Shown here: positions 55,819 to 64,000 of the stretch, piece by piece
Position numbering within the stretch: the stretch's first letter is position 1
How the letters are laid out: each line of letters opens with the position of its first letter
Source: Shewanella psychrophila
GTDB taxonomy: Bacteria > Pseudomonadota > Gammaproteobacteria > Enterobacterales > Shewanellaceae
Direction of reading: 5' to 3'
Assembly: GCF_002005305.1 (NCBI RefSeq)
Contig: NZ_CP014782.1
Coordinates: 682,001-746,000, forward strand
Length of the DNA: 64,000 bases
Position numbers and translations under genes: made by a program
Notes under the pieces: generated by a model
What the model was told of the DNA's origin: nothing
What the model saw: the letters and a program-made list of their open reading frames with translations, nothing else
The model's database searches: none

Positions 55819-57072
55819 TCAAGAATAGCGGAAGATGTCTAAGCCTTGGGGGTCGATATCGGGCGCGATACCACTCACCTGATCGGCTAGCAATTTTCCC
55901 GAACCACAAGCCATGGTCCAGCCCAAAGTGCCGTGTCCGGTATTGGTAAACAGGTTAGTGATGGGAGTCTTACCTATGATCGGTGTGCCATCTGGAGTCA
56001 TGGGTCTAAGCCCTGTCCAGAATTCGGCCTTGTCTATATCCCCGCCTCCAGGGAACAGATCATTGACTACCATGGCAATGGTTGCCTTGCGTTGATCACT
56101 TAAGTCGAGATTATAGCCCGAGAGTTCAGCGGTTCCTGCCACGCGAATGCGCTGCTTAAAACGTGTGATGGCGACCTTATAGGTCTCATCCATCACAGTG
56201 GAAACCGGAGCGAGCGCTTCATCTGTTATGGGCAAGGTTAGCGAGTAGCCTTTAACCGGGTAGACTGGCGCTGACAGGCCTAATGGGGCGAGTAGGGCGG
56301 CGGAGTAGCTGCCTAAGGCGACCACATAGGCATCGGCTTTTAGCTCGCCGATACTGGTGGATACCGAGCTTATCTTACCATCAGTGCGATTGAGCCCTGA
56401 GATCTCGACGCCGAATTTAAAGCTGACACCAGCCTGTTTCGCCAAGGCGACCAGTTGCTGGCAGAACAGGTAGCAGTCTCCGGTTTCATCGTCGGGTAGG
56501 CGTAATCCGCCGACGAGCTTCTCTTTGACTTGTGCTAATGCGGGCTCTGCTTCAATACAGGCTTGAACATCAAGTTTCTGGTAGCGAGTACCACTTTCTT
56601 GCAGTAGCTTGATATCTTTAGCGACGGCATCTATTTGGGCGTGACTGCGAAAAACCTGTAAGGTACCTTGCTGGCGACCTTCATAGTCTATGGCATGGCT
56701 TTGTCGTAACTCAATTAAACAGTCCCGGCTGTAATTGGCCACACGTAACATACGTGATTTATTGATTTGATAGCTGGCTTGATTGCAGTTGGCCAACATC
56801 TTACTTGCCCATAGATAGAGAGCTGGTGACATGCCGGGCTTAATTTTTAAGGGGGCGTGTTTCTGAATGAGCCACTTTAATGCCTTAGTGGGAATTCCGG
56901 GAGCGGCCCAAGGAGAGGAGTAACCGTAGGAAATCTGGCCTGCATTGGCGAAGCTGGTTTCTTCTCCGCTGCTGAGCTGGCGTTCGATAACAGTGACCTC
57001 ATGTCCGGCTTGCGCCAGATACCAGGCCGATGTTAGGCCTATGACGCCACCACCGAGTACAATAACCTGCAT
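55819..57072 (-). CDS. dadA: D-amino-acid dehydrogenase
   Basis: This 417-residue FAD-dependent deaminating dehydrogenase has the N-terminal dinucleotide motif VIVLGGGVIGLTSAWYLAQ, the family start ETSFANAGQISYGYSSPWA, and the C-terminal GLRPMTPDGTPIIG and NTGHGTLGWTMACGSG. Membrane-associated DadA oxidises D-amino acids to keto acids and ammonium and passes electrons to the respiratory chain. It is downstream of a GcvT-like gene and the AGCS symporter on the same strand. No alanine racemase (dadX) is adjacent. Confidence 0.93.
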   Translation of the reverse strand: MQVIVLGGGVIGLTSAWYLAQAGHEVTVIERQLSSGEETSFANAGQISYGYSSPWAAPGIPTKALKWLIQKHAPLKIKPGMSPALYLWASKMLANCNQASYQINKSRMLRVANYSRDCLIELRQSHAIDYEGRQQGTLQVFRSHAQIDAVAKDIKLLQESGTRYQKLDVQACIEAEPALAQVKEKLVGGLRLPDDETGDCYLFCQQLVALAKQAGVSFKFGVEISGLNRTDGKISSVSTSIGELKADAYVVALGSYSAALLAPLGLSAPVYPVKGYSLTLPITDEALAPVSTVMDETYKVAITRFKQRIRVAGTAELSGYNLDLSDQRKATIAMVVNDLFPGGGDIDKAEFWTGLRPMTPDGTPIIGKTPITNLFTNTGHGTLGWTMACGSGKLLADQVSGIAPDIDPQGLDIFRYS

Positions 57073-57105
57073 AAGATTCCTTCATTATATGGCTAAATTA
57101 ACAGA

Positions 57106-57131
57106 ACTCGACTCACATTCGTGGGTCGAGT
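57106..57131 (-). terminator. Intercistronic hairpin between the gcvT-like gene and dadA
   Basis: ACTCGACTCAC-ATTC-GTGGGTCGAGT forms an 11-bp stem with one G-U pair. The following T content on the - strand is modest, so partial readthrough to dadA is likely. Confidence 0.5.
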
Positions 57132-57169
57132 GTACAGGGTTTATCCATGACGCAGTATCATGAATATCT

Positions 57170-58297
57170 CTAGCCTCGATAATATCTCTGCTCAACGAAT
57201 GGCATTTTGGCAATTTTCATCGGCATCTTCTTACCGCGAACCTCTGCAAAGACTAAGGTATCTAAACTGGCGAACTCCTTGGCGACGTAACCCATGGCGA
57301 TGGGAGAGCCAAAGCTTGGCCCTGCGGTACCACTGGTGATAATGCCTATTTCCTCGTTTTGTTCATTGTATAAAGCTGCACCTTCACGTACCGGAGCCTT
57401 GCCAAGGCCAATCATACCGACGCGCTTACGGCTCACCGCTTTGGTGGCTATCTGATCCAATATTAATTCAGCCCCTGGGAAACCGCCCGGACGAACGCCG
57501 TCTGCCCGGCGTGCCTTGCTGATGGCCCAGAGCAGGCTAGCTTCTACTGGTGTGGTTGTGGTATCGATATCGTGTCCATAGAGACATAGACCTGATTCGA
57601 GCCTCAAAGAATCACGTGCGCCAAGCCCAATCCACTCGACTTCAGCTTCACTGAGCAGTAGACGTGTCAGCCTGTCGGCATGTTCTGCCGGTATTGATAT
57701 TTCGAAGCCGTCTTCGCCAGTATAGCCTGCTCGGCCAATGATGCAGTCTACGCCATCGAACTTGAGTACTCTGGAACCCATGAAGACCATGTCGGCAGAG
57801 TAGGGGATGTGGCGCGCCAGCACCTTAGCTGCGAGTGGTCCCTGAAGTGCGAGTAGTGCTCGGTCTTCAAGGATCTCTATTTCTACATCTTCAGGCAAGT
57901 GATGACGCAGATGTGCGATGTCCTGGTTTTTACACGCAGCATTGACCACAAGGAACAGATGATCACCAAAATTACTCACCATGAGATCGTCCTGAAGGCC
58001 ACCATTATCATTGGTGAACAGGGCATATCTCTGTTTGCCTTGGGGAAGATCCAATATATCCACTGGTACTAGAGCCTCAAGTGCCTTGGCGGCATTGGGG
58101 CCATGTAAGCGTAACTGACCCATATGGGAAACATCGAATAGGCCGGCAGAGGCGCGGGTGTGCAGATGCTCCTTCTTGACTCCCAAGGGGTATTGAACTG
58201 GCATTTCGTAGCCTGCAAAAGGCACCATTCTGGCACCCGCTTCTACATGTAGCTCGTAACATGGGGTTTTTAATAACCTTGGTACTTCTTGTGTCAT
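57170..58297 (-). CDS. GcvT-like aminomethyltransferase (glycine cleavage T-protein family)
   Basis: This 375-residue tetrahydrofolate-binding protein has the T-protein features: FAGYEMPVQYPLGVKKEHLH, GLFDVSHMGQL, NAACKNQDIAHL, GRAGYTGEDGFEI and GLGARDSLRLESGLCLYGHD (shortened). It transfers a one-carbon unit to tetrahydrofolate. SD TGGAG lies 8 bp before ATG 58297. No gcvH or gcvP is in the window next to it, so either they lie elsewhere or this copy serves another methylamine-type substrate. Confidence 0.92.
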   Translation of the reverse strand: MTQEVPRLLKTPCYELHVEAGARMVPFAGYEMPVQYPLGVKKEHLHTRASAGLFDVSHMGQLRLHGPNAAKALEALVPVDILDLPQGKQRYALFTNDNGGLQDDLMVSNFGDHLFLVVNAACKNQDIAHLRHHLPEDVEIEILEDRALLALQGPLAAKVLARHIPYSADMVFMGSRVLKFDGVDCIIGRAGYTGEDGFEISIPAEHADRLTRLLLSEAEVEWIGLGARDSLRLESGLCLYGHDIDTTTTPVEASLLWAISKARRADGVRPGGFPGAELILDQIATKAVSRKRVGMIGLGKAPVREGAALYNEQNEEIGIITSGTAGPSFGSPIAMGYVAKEFASLDTLVFAEVRGKKMPMKIAKMPFVEQRYYRG

Positions 58298-58311
58298 GTT
58301 TGACTCCAAAG

Positions 58312-58331
58312 AAGCCCCGAGAACGGGGCTT
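58312..58331 (-). terminator. Hairpin between the AGCS symporter gene and the gcvT-like gene
   Basis: AAGCCCCG-AGAA-CGGGGCTT has 8-bp perfect arms. On the - strand it is followed by CTTT and, immediately, by the SD of the gcvT-like gene. It may reduce readthrough from the symporter gene. Confidence 0.65.
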
Positions 58332-58379
58332 ATCTTATATTAAGTGATGAAATAAAATTTGCTGGGTAACTAACTAAGT

Positions 58380-59768
58380 TTAACTTGGCTCTTTTACGCT
58401 GTTTTCATCTTCATCAATAGGACTCTTAGCTTGGAAGTACTCTTTACTCAACTTGAACACCACTGGGCTAAGGAGTACTAAGGCGATGAGGTTTGGAATG
58501 GCCATCATGGCGTTGAGGGTATCGGCTAATAACCAGATGAATTCTAATGATCCTGCGGCGCCAACGGGTACGACTATGATCCATAACACACGAAATGGCA
58601 TCACAGCCTTAGGACCGAGCAGGTATTGCACACATTTTTCGCTGTATACACTCCAACCTAAGATGGTAGTGAAAGCGAAGACAGACAGGGCGATGGCGAC
58701 AATAAAGTTACCGTAGGGGATGGCGCTAGAAAAGGCGGCAGAAGTGAGCGCCGCGCCTGTTTGGCCACTGGTCCATTCGCCGGACACGACGATAGCGAGG
58801 CCCGTAATCGTACACACGACTAAGGTATCGATAAAAGTACCTAGCATGGCAACCAGACCCTGAGCGACAGGATCTTTTGTCTGCGCCGCCGCATGGGCTA
58901 TGGGGGCACTACCTAAACCAGCTTCGTTAGAGAATACGCCACGAGCCACACCAAATCGTATTGCTGCCCATACCGCTGCACCGGCGAACCCACCTTCGGC
59001 CGCCGTGCCTGTAAATGCACTGGTATAGATCAGAGCTAAGGCTGCTGGTAGTTCAGATGCATTGATGGCAAGAACGATGATACCTGCGACTATGTAGAAG
59101 GTAGCCATAAGGGGAACCAGCTTACCTGCGACATCTGCGATACGTTTTATCCCTCCCATGAGCACTAGACCGACCAACACCATCATGACGAGGCCAGTGA
59201 TCCATGGATCAATACCGAAGTTGACATCGAGGGCGCTAGCCACGGAGTTTGCTTGTACCGTGTTACCTATGCCGAAGCCTGCGATGGCGCCAAATAAGGC
59301 GAATGCGGTACCTAGCCAGGCCCACTTACTGGAGAGGCCGTTCTTGATGTAATACATGGGGCCGCCGCTGAAGTTGCCATTTTCGTCAACTTCACGGTAC
59401 TTAACCGCCAGCACGGCTTCTGCAAACTTAGTTGCCATACCAACCAGTGCGGTACACCACATCCAGAATAGAGCTCCGGGACCGCCGAGGAAAATGGCCG
59501 TTGCAACACCGGCGATATTACCTGTGCCTATGGTGGCTGACAGTGATGTCATTAGGGCGTTGAACGGACTGATCTCTCCCTTGATGTTTTTGTCTTTGTT
59601 GGGGATCCGTCCACTCCACAAGAGTTTAAATCCGCTGCCGAGCTTCAGGATCGGCATCATCTTGAGGCCGACTGTTAGGAATAAGCCCACGCCGAGAATA
59701 ACGGCCAACATGGGTACTCCCCAGACAATTCCATTGATATAAGATAGTGCACTTGTAATAGTTTCCAC
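58380..59768 (-). CDS. Alanine/glycine:cation symporter (AGCS family)
   Basis: This 462-residue membrane protein has the AGCS family marks NALMTSLSATIGTGNIAGVA, GPGALFWMWCTALVGMATKF and GVFSNEAGLGSAPIAHAAA. It imports alanine and/or glycine with Na+ or H+. It is the first gene of a run with the gcvT-like gene and dadA. A TTTCCAATAGGAAA palindrome lies about 110 bp upstream of its start. Confidence 0.94.
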   Translation of the reverse strand: METITSALSYINGIVWGVPMLAVILGVGLFLTVGLKMMPILKLGSGFKLLWSGRIPNKDKNIKGEISPFNALMTSLSATIGTGNIAGVATAIFLGGPGALFWMWCTALVGMATKFAEAVLAVKYREVDENGNFSGGPMYYIKNGLSSKWAWLGTAFALFGAIAGFGIGNTVQANSVASALDVNFGIDPWITGLVMMVLVGLVLMGGIKRIADVAGKLVPLMATFYIVAGIIVLAINASELPAALALIYTSAFTGTAAEGGFAGAAVWAAIRFGVARGVFSNEAGLGSAPIAHAAAQTKDPVAQGLVAMLGTFIDTLVVCTITGLAIVVSGEWTSGQTGAALTSAAFSSAIPYGNFIVAIALSVFAFTTILGWSVYSEKCVQYLLGPKAVMPFRVLWIIVVPVGAAGSLEFIWLLADTLNAMMAIPNLIALVLLSPVVFKLSKEYFQAKSPIDEDENSVKEPS

Positions 59769-60287
59769 GATAACCTCTTAATCTTCTTATAATTTTTTAG
59801 TAAGCATCCACACTGCTTCTATTTGGTTTTTTTATTACTGTGTCAATCATCGGAAACGTTAGCAATTTGTTAGCGTGAATTTCCAATAGGAAAAAAATTA
59901 GACAATTTAGAGAAAATATTCAAGGTTTAATTTTTGTTAATTTAGCAAAGTGGCATGCATACTCATTCTAACTTACTGAGTAATAAGCGATAAGTTGATC
60001 AAATTTTTTTTATGTTTCTTAAGTTTAATTTAAGGTAGTTTTGAAATTGTTTTCCATTAAAGTGATTGTTTATTCCTAAAGGGATAGGAAAATGAGCAAT
60101 AGACGGCATTGGGGATAGATAGAAACTGGTCCATGGGGTGTTAATTGTATTTTTAGGGAACGAATGCTGGCTGATGGGATGTGTGTCGTTGAGGTTTTGT
60201 GTGTCAGGCTGCGTAAGCCTTACCACCTGGCCCGTGCCGGATCCTTGGCAAGGGGGGCGTTAAGTTATATATCTAGATGCACATGGA
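59769..60287. other. Regulatory region upstream of the AGCS operon
   Basis: This 519-bp stretch holds the palindrome at 59880-59893, a related imperfect inverted repeat TTCCTA-6 nt-TAGGAA near 60074, and a GC-rich, locally self-complementary patch at about 60205-60260 (GGCTGCGTAAGCC, CCTTGGCAAGG). I looked for glycine-riboswitch core sequences here and did not find them. Confidence 0.5.
59880..59893. promoter_or_regulatory. Palindromic putative operator, site 1
   Basis: TTTCCAATAGGAAA is a perfect-arm palindrome (5 bp each side of AATA). The same sequence recurs at 61119-61132 upstream of sdaA. It is a candidate binding site of the XRE-cupin regulator encoded in between. Confidence 0.65.
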
Positions 60288-60917
60288 CTAAGCTGAGGTG
60301 ATCCACAGAATGTGCGCATCTTTTTCACTGAGAGATATGACAGCATGGCCCATGGTGGCATCATAGTAAGCTGAGTCACCCACATTTAAGGTGGCTGGTT
60401 CATAAAATTCTGTGAGTAACTGTACCTGTCCCTCTAACACATAGAGAAACTCTTCGCCTTCGTGGCGCACCCAATCCTTGTATTCGTCGAATGAACGAGA
60501 GTGGACACAGGTCCTGTAGGGCAACATCTTCTTGTTACTCAGTTGAGTCGAGAGTAGTTCATGCTCATAGGTCGGAGTGAGTTGTTGTTTTCCCTCTCCC
60601 GCCTTAGTGATATCTCTGCGCCCGGTTGCCAACAGAGTCTTAGGCTTAGTGAACAGCTGAGGCAGATCTATTTCTAACCCTGCTGCTAACTTCTGCATCA
60701 CCATAAAAGTGGGCGATATCTGCTCATTTTCAATTTTAGACAGGGTGGACTTGGCTAATCCTGTGAGTTTACTGGCTTCTTCAAGAGTGAGCTTATTCTT
60801 GGTTCTGATGGCCTTGAGTTGCTCACCTATGTTTACGGAATCTACTTTACTCTCGCCACCTTCGCTTCTTGTTAGGGCGATAGAGGGATAAACATCGGTC
60901 ACACCGTTCTCAATCAT
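60288..60917 (-). CDS. XRE-family regulator with C-terminal cupin domain
   Basis: This 209-residue regulator has an XRE helix-turn-helix (LKAIRTKNKLTLEEASKLTG, then LAKSTLSKIENEQISPTF) and a C-terminal cupin_2 fold (EGEEFLYVLEGQVQLLTEF). This type (PuuR/SutR-like) usually controls nearby amino-acid or polyamine catabolism genes with a small ligand bound in the cupin. It is divergent from sdaA-glyA and lies between that operon and the AGCS operon. Confidence 0.92.
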   Translation of the reverse strand: MIENGVTDVYPSIALTRSEGGESKVDSVNIGEQLKAIRTKNKLTLEEASKLTGLAKSTLSKIENEQISPTFMVMQKLAAGLEIDLPQLFTKPKTLLATGRRDITKAGEGKQQLTPTYEHELLSTQLSNKKMLPYRTCVHSRSFDEYKDWVRHEGEEFLYVLEGQVQLLTEFYEPATLNVGDSAYYDATMGHAVISLSEKDAHILWITSA

Positions 60918-61117
60918 GGGATAAATCGACTTATATTTACTTGAATTGACTCATTGTTGCATATTCCCGGCACTTCATGAACCGAGATGAGGGATATTCA
61001 CGTTTATCAGCGCTGGCCCCTTCCTATAAATCGTTCACTTATCCCGCATTACCTAGTGTTACAGGGTATTTATCCAGCTAAAGCAGGACTGCATAATTAT
61101 TCATTGCTGACAAAATG

Positions 61118-61133
61118 TTTCCAATAGGAAACT
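61118..61133. promoter_or_regulatory. Palindromic putative operator, site 2
   Basis: GTTTCC-AATA-GGAAAC, identical in its inner 14 bases to the site at 59880-59893. It lies 5 bp upstream of the putative -35 box of sdaA, and about 200 bp upstream of the divergent regulator gene. Confidence 0.7.
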
Positions 61134-61137
61134 TTTT

Positions 61138-61166
61138 TGTTGTTAATGAAAAATAAGCCTGATATG
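61138..61166 (+). promoter_or_regulatory. Putative sigma-70 promoter of sdaA-glyA
   Basis: TTGTTG (61138-61143), a 17-bp spacer and TGATAT (61161-61166) precede ATG 61217 by about 50 bp. The palindrome sits directly upstream of the -35 box. Confidence 0.5.
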
Positions 61167-61216
61167 TTGTAAATGTGATCGGGATCAAGACAAACATCAT
61201 CAGGAGACCCTTATTT

Positions 61217-62584
61217 ATGGCTCACAGTATTTTCGATTTATTTAAGGTTGGCATAGGACCATCGAGTTCCCACACGGTAGGCCCTATGGTCGCGGCGAAT
61301 CGTTTTGCGAAAGAACTGGTGACTCAAGATTTGTTGCAAGAGGTAGTTAAAGTGCGAGTCGAGTTATTTGGCTCTCTGGCACTGACTGGAAAAGGCCACG
61401 CCACAGATAACGCCTGTGTATTGGGACTGATGGCTGAATCGCCCGAGTGTCTCGATGCAGATAATATTCCCGGTCTGTTGGCTCTGGTAAAAGATACTGG
61501 CGAGCTGCCTCTGTCGGGTAAACGTTGGATCTATTTTTCATCGGAAGAAGATCTCATCTTTCATTATCACACCTCGCTGCCAGAACATCCCAACGCCATG
61601 ACCATAAAAGCTCTGGATGAAGAGGGGGCAATCGTGCTGAGTCGAACTTACTTCTCTGTTGGTGGCGGTGCTGTAGTTGGGGAACATGATCCACAACAGG
61701 CGATAAGTTCGAGCTTAGCTTATCCCTATGCCAGTGCCCGTGAATTGCTAGCACATTGCAGTCAAACCGGGCTCTCAATCGCCGAAATAATTTTGGCTAA
61801 TGAAGCTGCCCTAGGCGAGAAAGAGGCAGAAATTAAACTACTCTCGTTGTGGCGGGTGATGTCAGGCTGTATTGAGCGTGGCTTAGCACAAAAAGGTGTC
61901 TTACCCGGTAGCATCAAACTTAAACGCCGTGCCCGTGCCTTGCATCAAAGGCTGCAGGCTCTCGATGTCGAAGGGAGTATTCAGCAAGGCGGTATCGATA
62001 CCTTAGACTGGGTCAACCTTTATGCCATGGCGGTGAATGAAGAAAATGCTGCCGGAGGCCGAGTGGTTACCGCGCCCACCAATGGCGCCGCGGGGGTGAT
62101 CCCCGCCGTACTCGCCTGGTTTATCAAGTTTAAGTCAGATAAAGATGAAGATATCGTGACCTTCCTGTTAACTGCTGGTGCTGTGGGCTTGTTATTTAAA
62201 CAAAATGCCTCTATCTCGGCAGCCGAAGTGGGCTGTCAGGGAGAGATAGGCGTGGCGTGTTCTATGGCTGCTGCCGGGTTAACGGCGGCGTTGGGCGGGA
62301 GCCCTGAGCAGGTAGAAAATGCAGCCGAAATAGGCATGGAGCATAATCTGGGGCTGACCTGCGACCCCATAGACGGCCTGGTACAGGTTCCCTGTATCGA
62401 GCGCAATACTATGGGGGCGGTAAAAGCCATTAATGCCAGCCGACTCGCTTTATTGAGCGACGGCACTCATTACGTACATCTCGATGACGTCATCAAGACC
62501 ATGCATCAAACGGGTCTGGATATGATGTCCAAATACAAAGAAACCTCCCAAGGTGGCCTGGCCATCAATGTCATCGCTTGCTAA
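61217..62584 (+). CDS. sdaA: L-serine ammonia-lyase (iron-sulfur type)
   Basis: This 455-residue single-chain serine dehydratase converts L-serine to pyruvate and ammonium with a [4Fe-4S] cluster. The start SIFDLFKVGIGPSSSHTVGP is family-typical, as are GGRVVTAPTNGAAGVIPAVL and the cluster cysteine regions GCQGEIGVACSM and LTCDPIDGLVQVPCIERN. SD AGGAG lies 10 bp before ATG 61217; the in-frame start at 61175 overlaps the promoter. It is followed by glyA after 16 bp. Confidence 0.95.
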   Translation: MAHSIFDLFKVGIGPSSSHTVGPMVAANRFAKELVTQDLLQEVVKVRVELFGSLALTGKGHATDNACVLGLMAESPECLDADNIPGLLALVKDTGELPLSGKRWIYFSSEEDLIFHYHTSLPEHPNAMTIKALDEEGAIVLSRTYFSVGGGAVVGEHDPQQAISSSLAYPYASARELLAHCSQTGLSIAEIILANEAALGEKEAEIKLLSLWRVMSGCIERGLAQKGVLPGSIKLKRRARALHQRLQALDVEGSIQQGGIDTLDWVNLYAMAVNEENAAGGRVVTAPTNGAAGVIPAVLAWFIKFKSDKDEDIVTFLLTAGAVGLLFKQNASISAAEVGCQGEIGVACSMAAAGLTAALGGSPEQVENAAEIGMEHNLGLTCDPIDGLVQVPCIERNTMGAVKAINASRLALLSDGTHYVHLDDVIKTMHQTGLDMMSKYKETSQGGLAINVIAC

Positions 62585-62600
62585 TTAAAGGAATATAATA

Positions 62601-63896
62601 ATGAAAAGCCAGTACACCTCACACCAACTCGCGCATTTTTTCGGCGCAGGTCTTGCCGCTACTGATGGGGACATTCAAGGCGCTATTGAGCTTGAATCTC
62701 AACGACAAGAGCAGCAGATTGAGTTGATAGCCTCGGAAAACATAGTGTCTAAGGCGGTCATGGAAGCCCAAGGCACGTCGTTAACGAATAAGTATGCCGA
62801 AGGGTATCCGGGACGCCGTTATTATGGCGGCTGTGAGTATGTTGATATTGTCGAGCAACTGGCCATAGACAGAGCTAAAGCGCTGTTTGGTGCCGAGTTT
62901 GTCAACGTGCAGCCTCATTCTGGTGCTCAGGCAAACGGCGCGGTTTTCCAGGCGCTGTTGCAGCCCGGCGATACGATATTAGGCATGTCTCTGGATGCTG
63001 GTGGTCACCTGACCCATGGCGCACGCCCAGCGCAATCTGGTAAGTGGTTTAATGCCATTCAATATGGGGTAAAGCAGGGAGATTGTCTGGTGGATTTCGA
63101 GCAAGTCGAAGCCCTGGCCAGAGAGCATAAGCCAGCGATGATAATCGCCGGCGGTTCAGCCATTCCTCGCGAGTTAGATTTCGCCCGTTTCAGAGCCATA
63201 GCCGATGAAGTGGGGGCTTATCTTATGGTGGATATGGCCCATATCGCAGGTTTAGTGGCCACTGGGCATCATCAGAATCCCATTCCCCATGCACATATCG
63301 TGACCACTACGACCCACAAGACATTAAGGGGCCCTCGCGGCGGCTTGATCCTCACCAATAACCAAGATATTGCTAAGAAAATTAACTCGGCAGTGTTCCC
63401 CGGTCTGCAAGGCGGCCCCTTGATGCACGTTATTGCAGGCAAGGCCGTGGCACTGGGTGAGGCGTTAGAGCCAGAATTTAAGACTTATATCGGTCAGGTG
63501 CTGGAGAATGCAAAAGCCATGGCGCAGACCCTGAAATCCAGAGGCTGCGATATCGTTACCGAAGGCACAGACACACATCTTATGTTAGTGGATCTCAGAC
63601 CTAAGGGGCTCAAGGGCAACCGGGCTGAGGAGAGCCTCGAACGTGCAGGCATCACCTGTAATAAGAATGGTATTCCTTTCGATACAGAGAAGCCCATGGT
63701 CACATCGGGTATTCGATTGGGCACACCAGCGGGCACTACTCGGGGTTTTTCCCGTGAAGACTTTATTCAGATAGGCCACTGGATTGGCGATGTGCTGGAC
63801 GGCTTAGCGTTAAACCCTGATGACAATAGTGACGTGGAGCAAAAAGTACTGGCACAGGTGCAGGGGCTTTGCGGTAAATACCCCTTGTATCGATAG
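62601..63896 (+). CDS. glyA: Serine hydroxymethyltransferase
   Basis: This 431-residue PLP enzyme interconverts serine + THF and glycine + methylene-THF. Key segments are ELIASENIVSKAV, TNKYAEGYPGRRYYGGCE, and the PLP lysine K240 in TTTTHKTLRGPRGG. It is co-transcribed with sdaA and, together with it, would convert glycine through serine to pyruvate. It is likely a second copy beside a housekeeping glyA elsewhere, judged from the catabolic context. Confidence 0.95.
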   Translation: MKSQYTSHQLAHFFGAGLAATDGDIQGAIELESQRQEQQIELIASENIVSKAVMEAQGTSLTNKYAEGYPGRRYYGGCEYVDIVEQLAIDRAKALFGAEFVNVQPHSGAQANGAVFQALLQPGDTILGMSLDAGGHLTHGARPAQSGKWFNAIQYGVKQGDCLVDFEQVEALAREHKPAMIIAGGSAIPRELDFARFRAIADEVGAYLMVDMAHIAGLVATGHHQNPIPHAHIVTTTTHKTLRGPRGGLILTNNQDIAKKINSAVFPGLQGGPLMHVIAGKAVALGEALEPEFKTYIGQVLENAKAMAQTLKSRGCDIVTEGTDTHLMLVDLRPKGLKGNRAEESLERAGITCNKNGIPFDTEKPMVTSGIRLGTPAGTTRGFSREDFIQIGHWIGDVLDGLALNPDDNSDVEQKVLAQVQGLCGKYPLYR

Positions 63897-63908
63897 CCCT
63901 AACGTAGC

Positions 63909-63939
63909 GTTAACTCAGGCGAATAGAGTCTGGGTTAAC
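63909..63939 (+). repeat. Inverted repeat after glyA
   Basis: GTTAACTCAG-11 nt-CTGGGTTAAC lies 12 bp after the glyA stop. It lacks a T-run; it could be a weak terminator or an intercistronic hairpin before a gene outside the window. Confidence 0.45.
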
Positions 63940-64000
63940 AAGAGTCAAATAATATCGTTACTCGTTGAATAAAAAAGAATTCAAGCCAGGAATAAGAATA

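Noticed and set aside
60205..60260. GC-rich, hairpin-rich patch that resembles a structured RNA
   Set aside because: It does not fold into a tRNA or a riboswitch that I recognise; the short stems may be chance.
59769..60287. Possible glycine riboswitch upstream of the AGCS symporter
   Set aside because: Such riboswitches precede similar genes in Vibrio, but I found none of the conserved core segments on either strand.
1..64000. tRNA, rRNA, prophage or plasmid origin
   Set aside because: No cloverleaf, rRNA core sequence, phage gene set or replication genes were seen. A dedicated search could still find a small RNA that I missed.

Overview
The window looks like chromosomal DNA of a marine gammaproteobacterium, most probably Shewanella or a close relative. 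The best evidence is the kdnA-kdnB-kdsB block at 13-16 kb, which makes the 8-amino form of Kdo found in Shewanella lipopolysaccharide. A second elongation factor G, a maltodextrin transporter next to a GH15 glucoamylase, KtrAB, and a PTS operon with an adjacent ACT-domain gene fit the same group. No rRNA, tRNA or CRISPR array was seen. The taxonomic call is an inference from gene content.

Layout. 0-10 kb, mostly + strand: the tail of bamC, a two-gene RND efflux operon, a periplasmic solute-binding protein, and a 1121-residue secreted M43-type metalloprotease with PPC and PKD repeats. 9.7-24.9 kb, all - strand: a sulfur-carrier/JAMM/cysteine-synthase trio, a small membrane protein, the 8-amino-Kdo genes, beta-carbonic anhydrase, a PstS-like protein with a porin, an alpha/beta hydrolase, an arsC-like/dapE/M15 peptidase run, and ptsH-ptsI-crr preceded by the ACT gene. 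25.9-34.3 kb: a CheX-like protein, a LacI regulator, a DnaQ-type exonuclease, EF-G2, the ribosomal oxygenase RoxA, a coupled pair ending in a GreA/B-like factor, and an outer-membrane barrel. 34.4-46.1 kb: GH15 glucoamylase with its MFS sugar transporter, a lipoprotein, a chemoreceptor with a solute-binding protein, a few single genes, and a GH97 alpha-glucosidase broken by one extra base.

46.3-53.3 kb is an AT-rich accessory segment with visible decay. It holds a PaiB-like remnant and a secreted protein of four 98-residue repeats that is split exactly between repeats 2 and 3 by an IS903-like element (9-bp target duplication). It also holds an ISAs1-family element (10-bp target duplication), an SDR enzyme, a YbjQ protein, and a possible small ORF coupled to a nucleoside-deoxyribosyltransferase-like gene.

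53.6-64 kb: the KtrAB potassium uptake operon, then a glycine/serine/D-amino-acid module made of dadA, a GcvT-like gene, an AGCS symporter, an XRE-cupin regulator, sdaA and glyA. The same palindrome, TTTCCAATAGGAAA, lies upstream of both the symporter operon and sdaA-glyA and is the best candidate operator for the XRE-cupin regulator.

The most interesting points are: the carrier-MoeZ fusion with an internal Gly-Gly beside a JAMM protease and a CysM-like synthase; two short tandem duplications at gene ends (11.1 and 13.9 kb); the IS-split repeat protein, whose reading frame would be restored by precise excision; and the shared palindrome at 59.9 and 61.1 kb.
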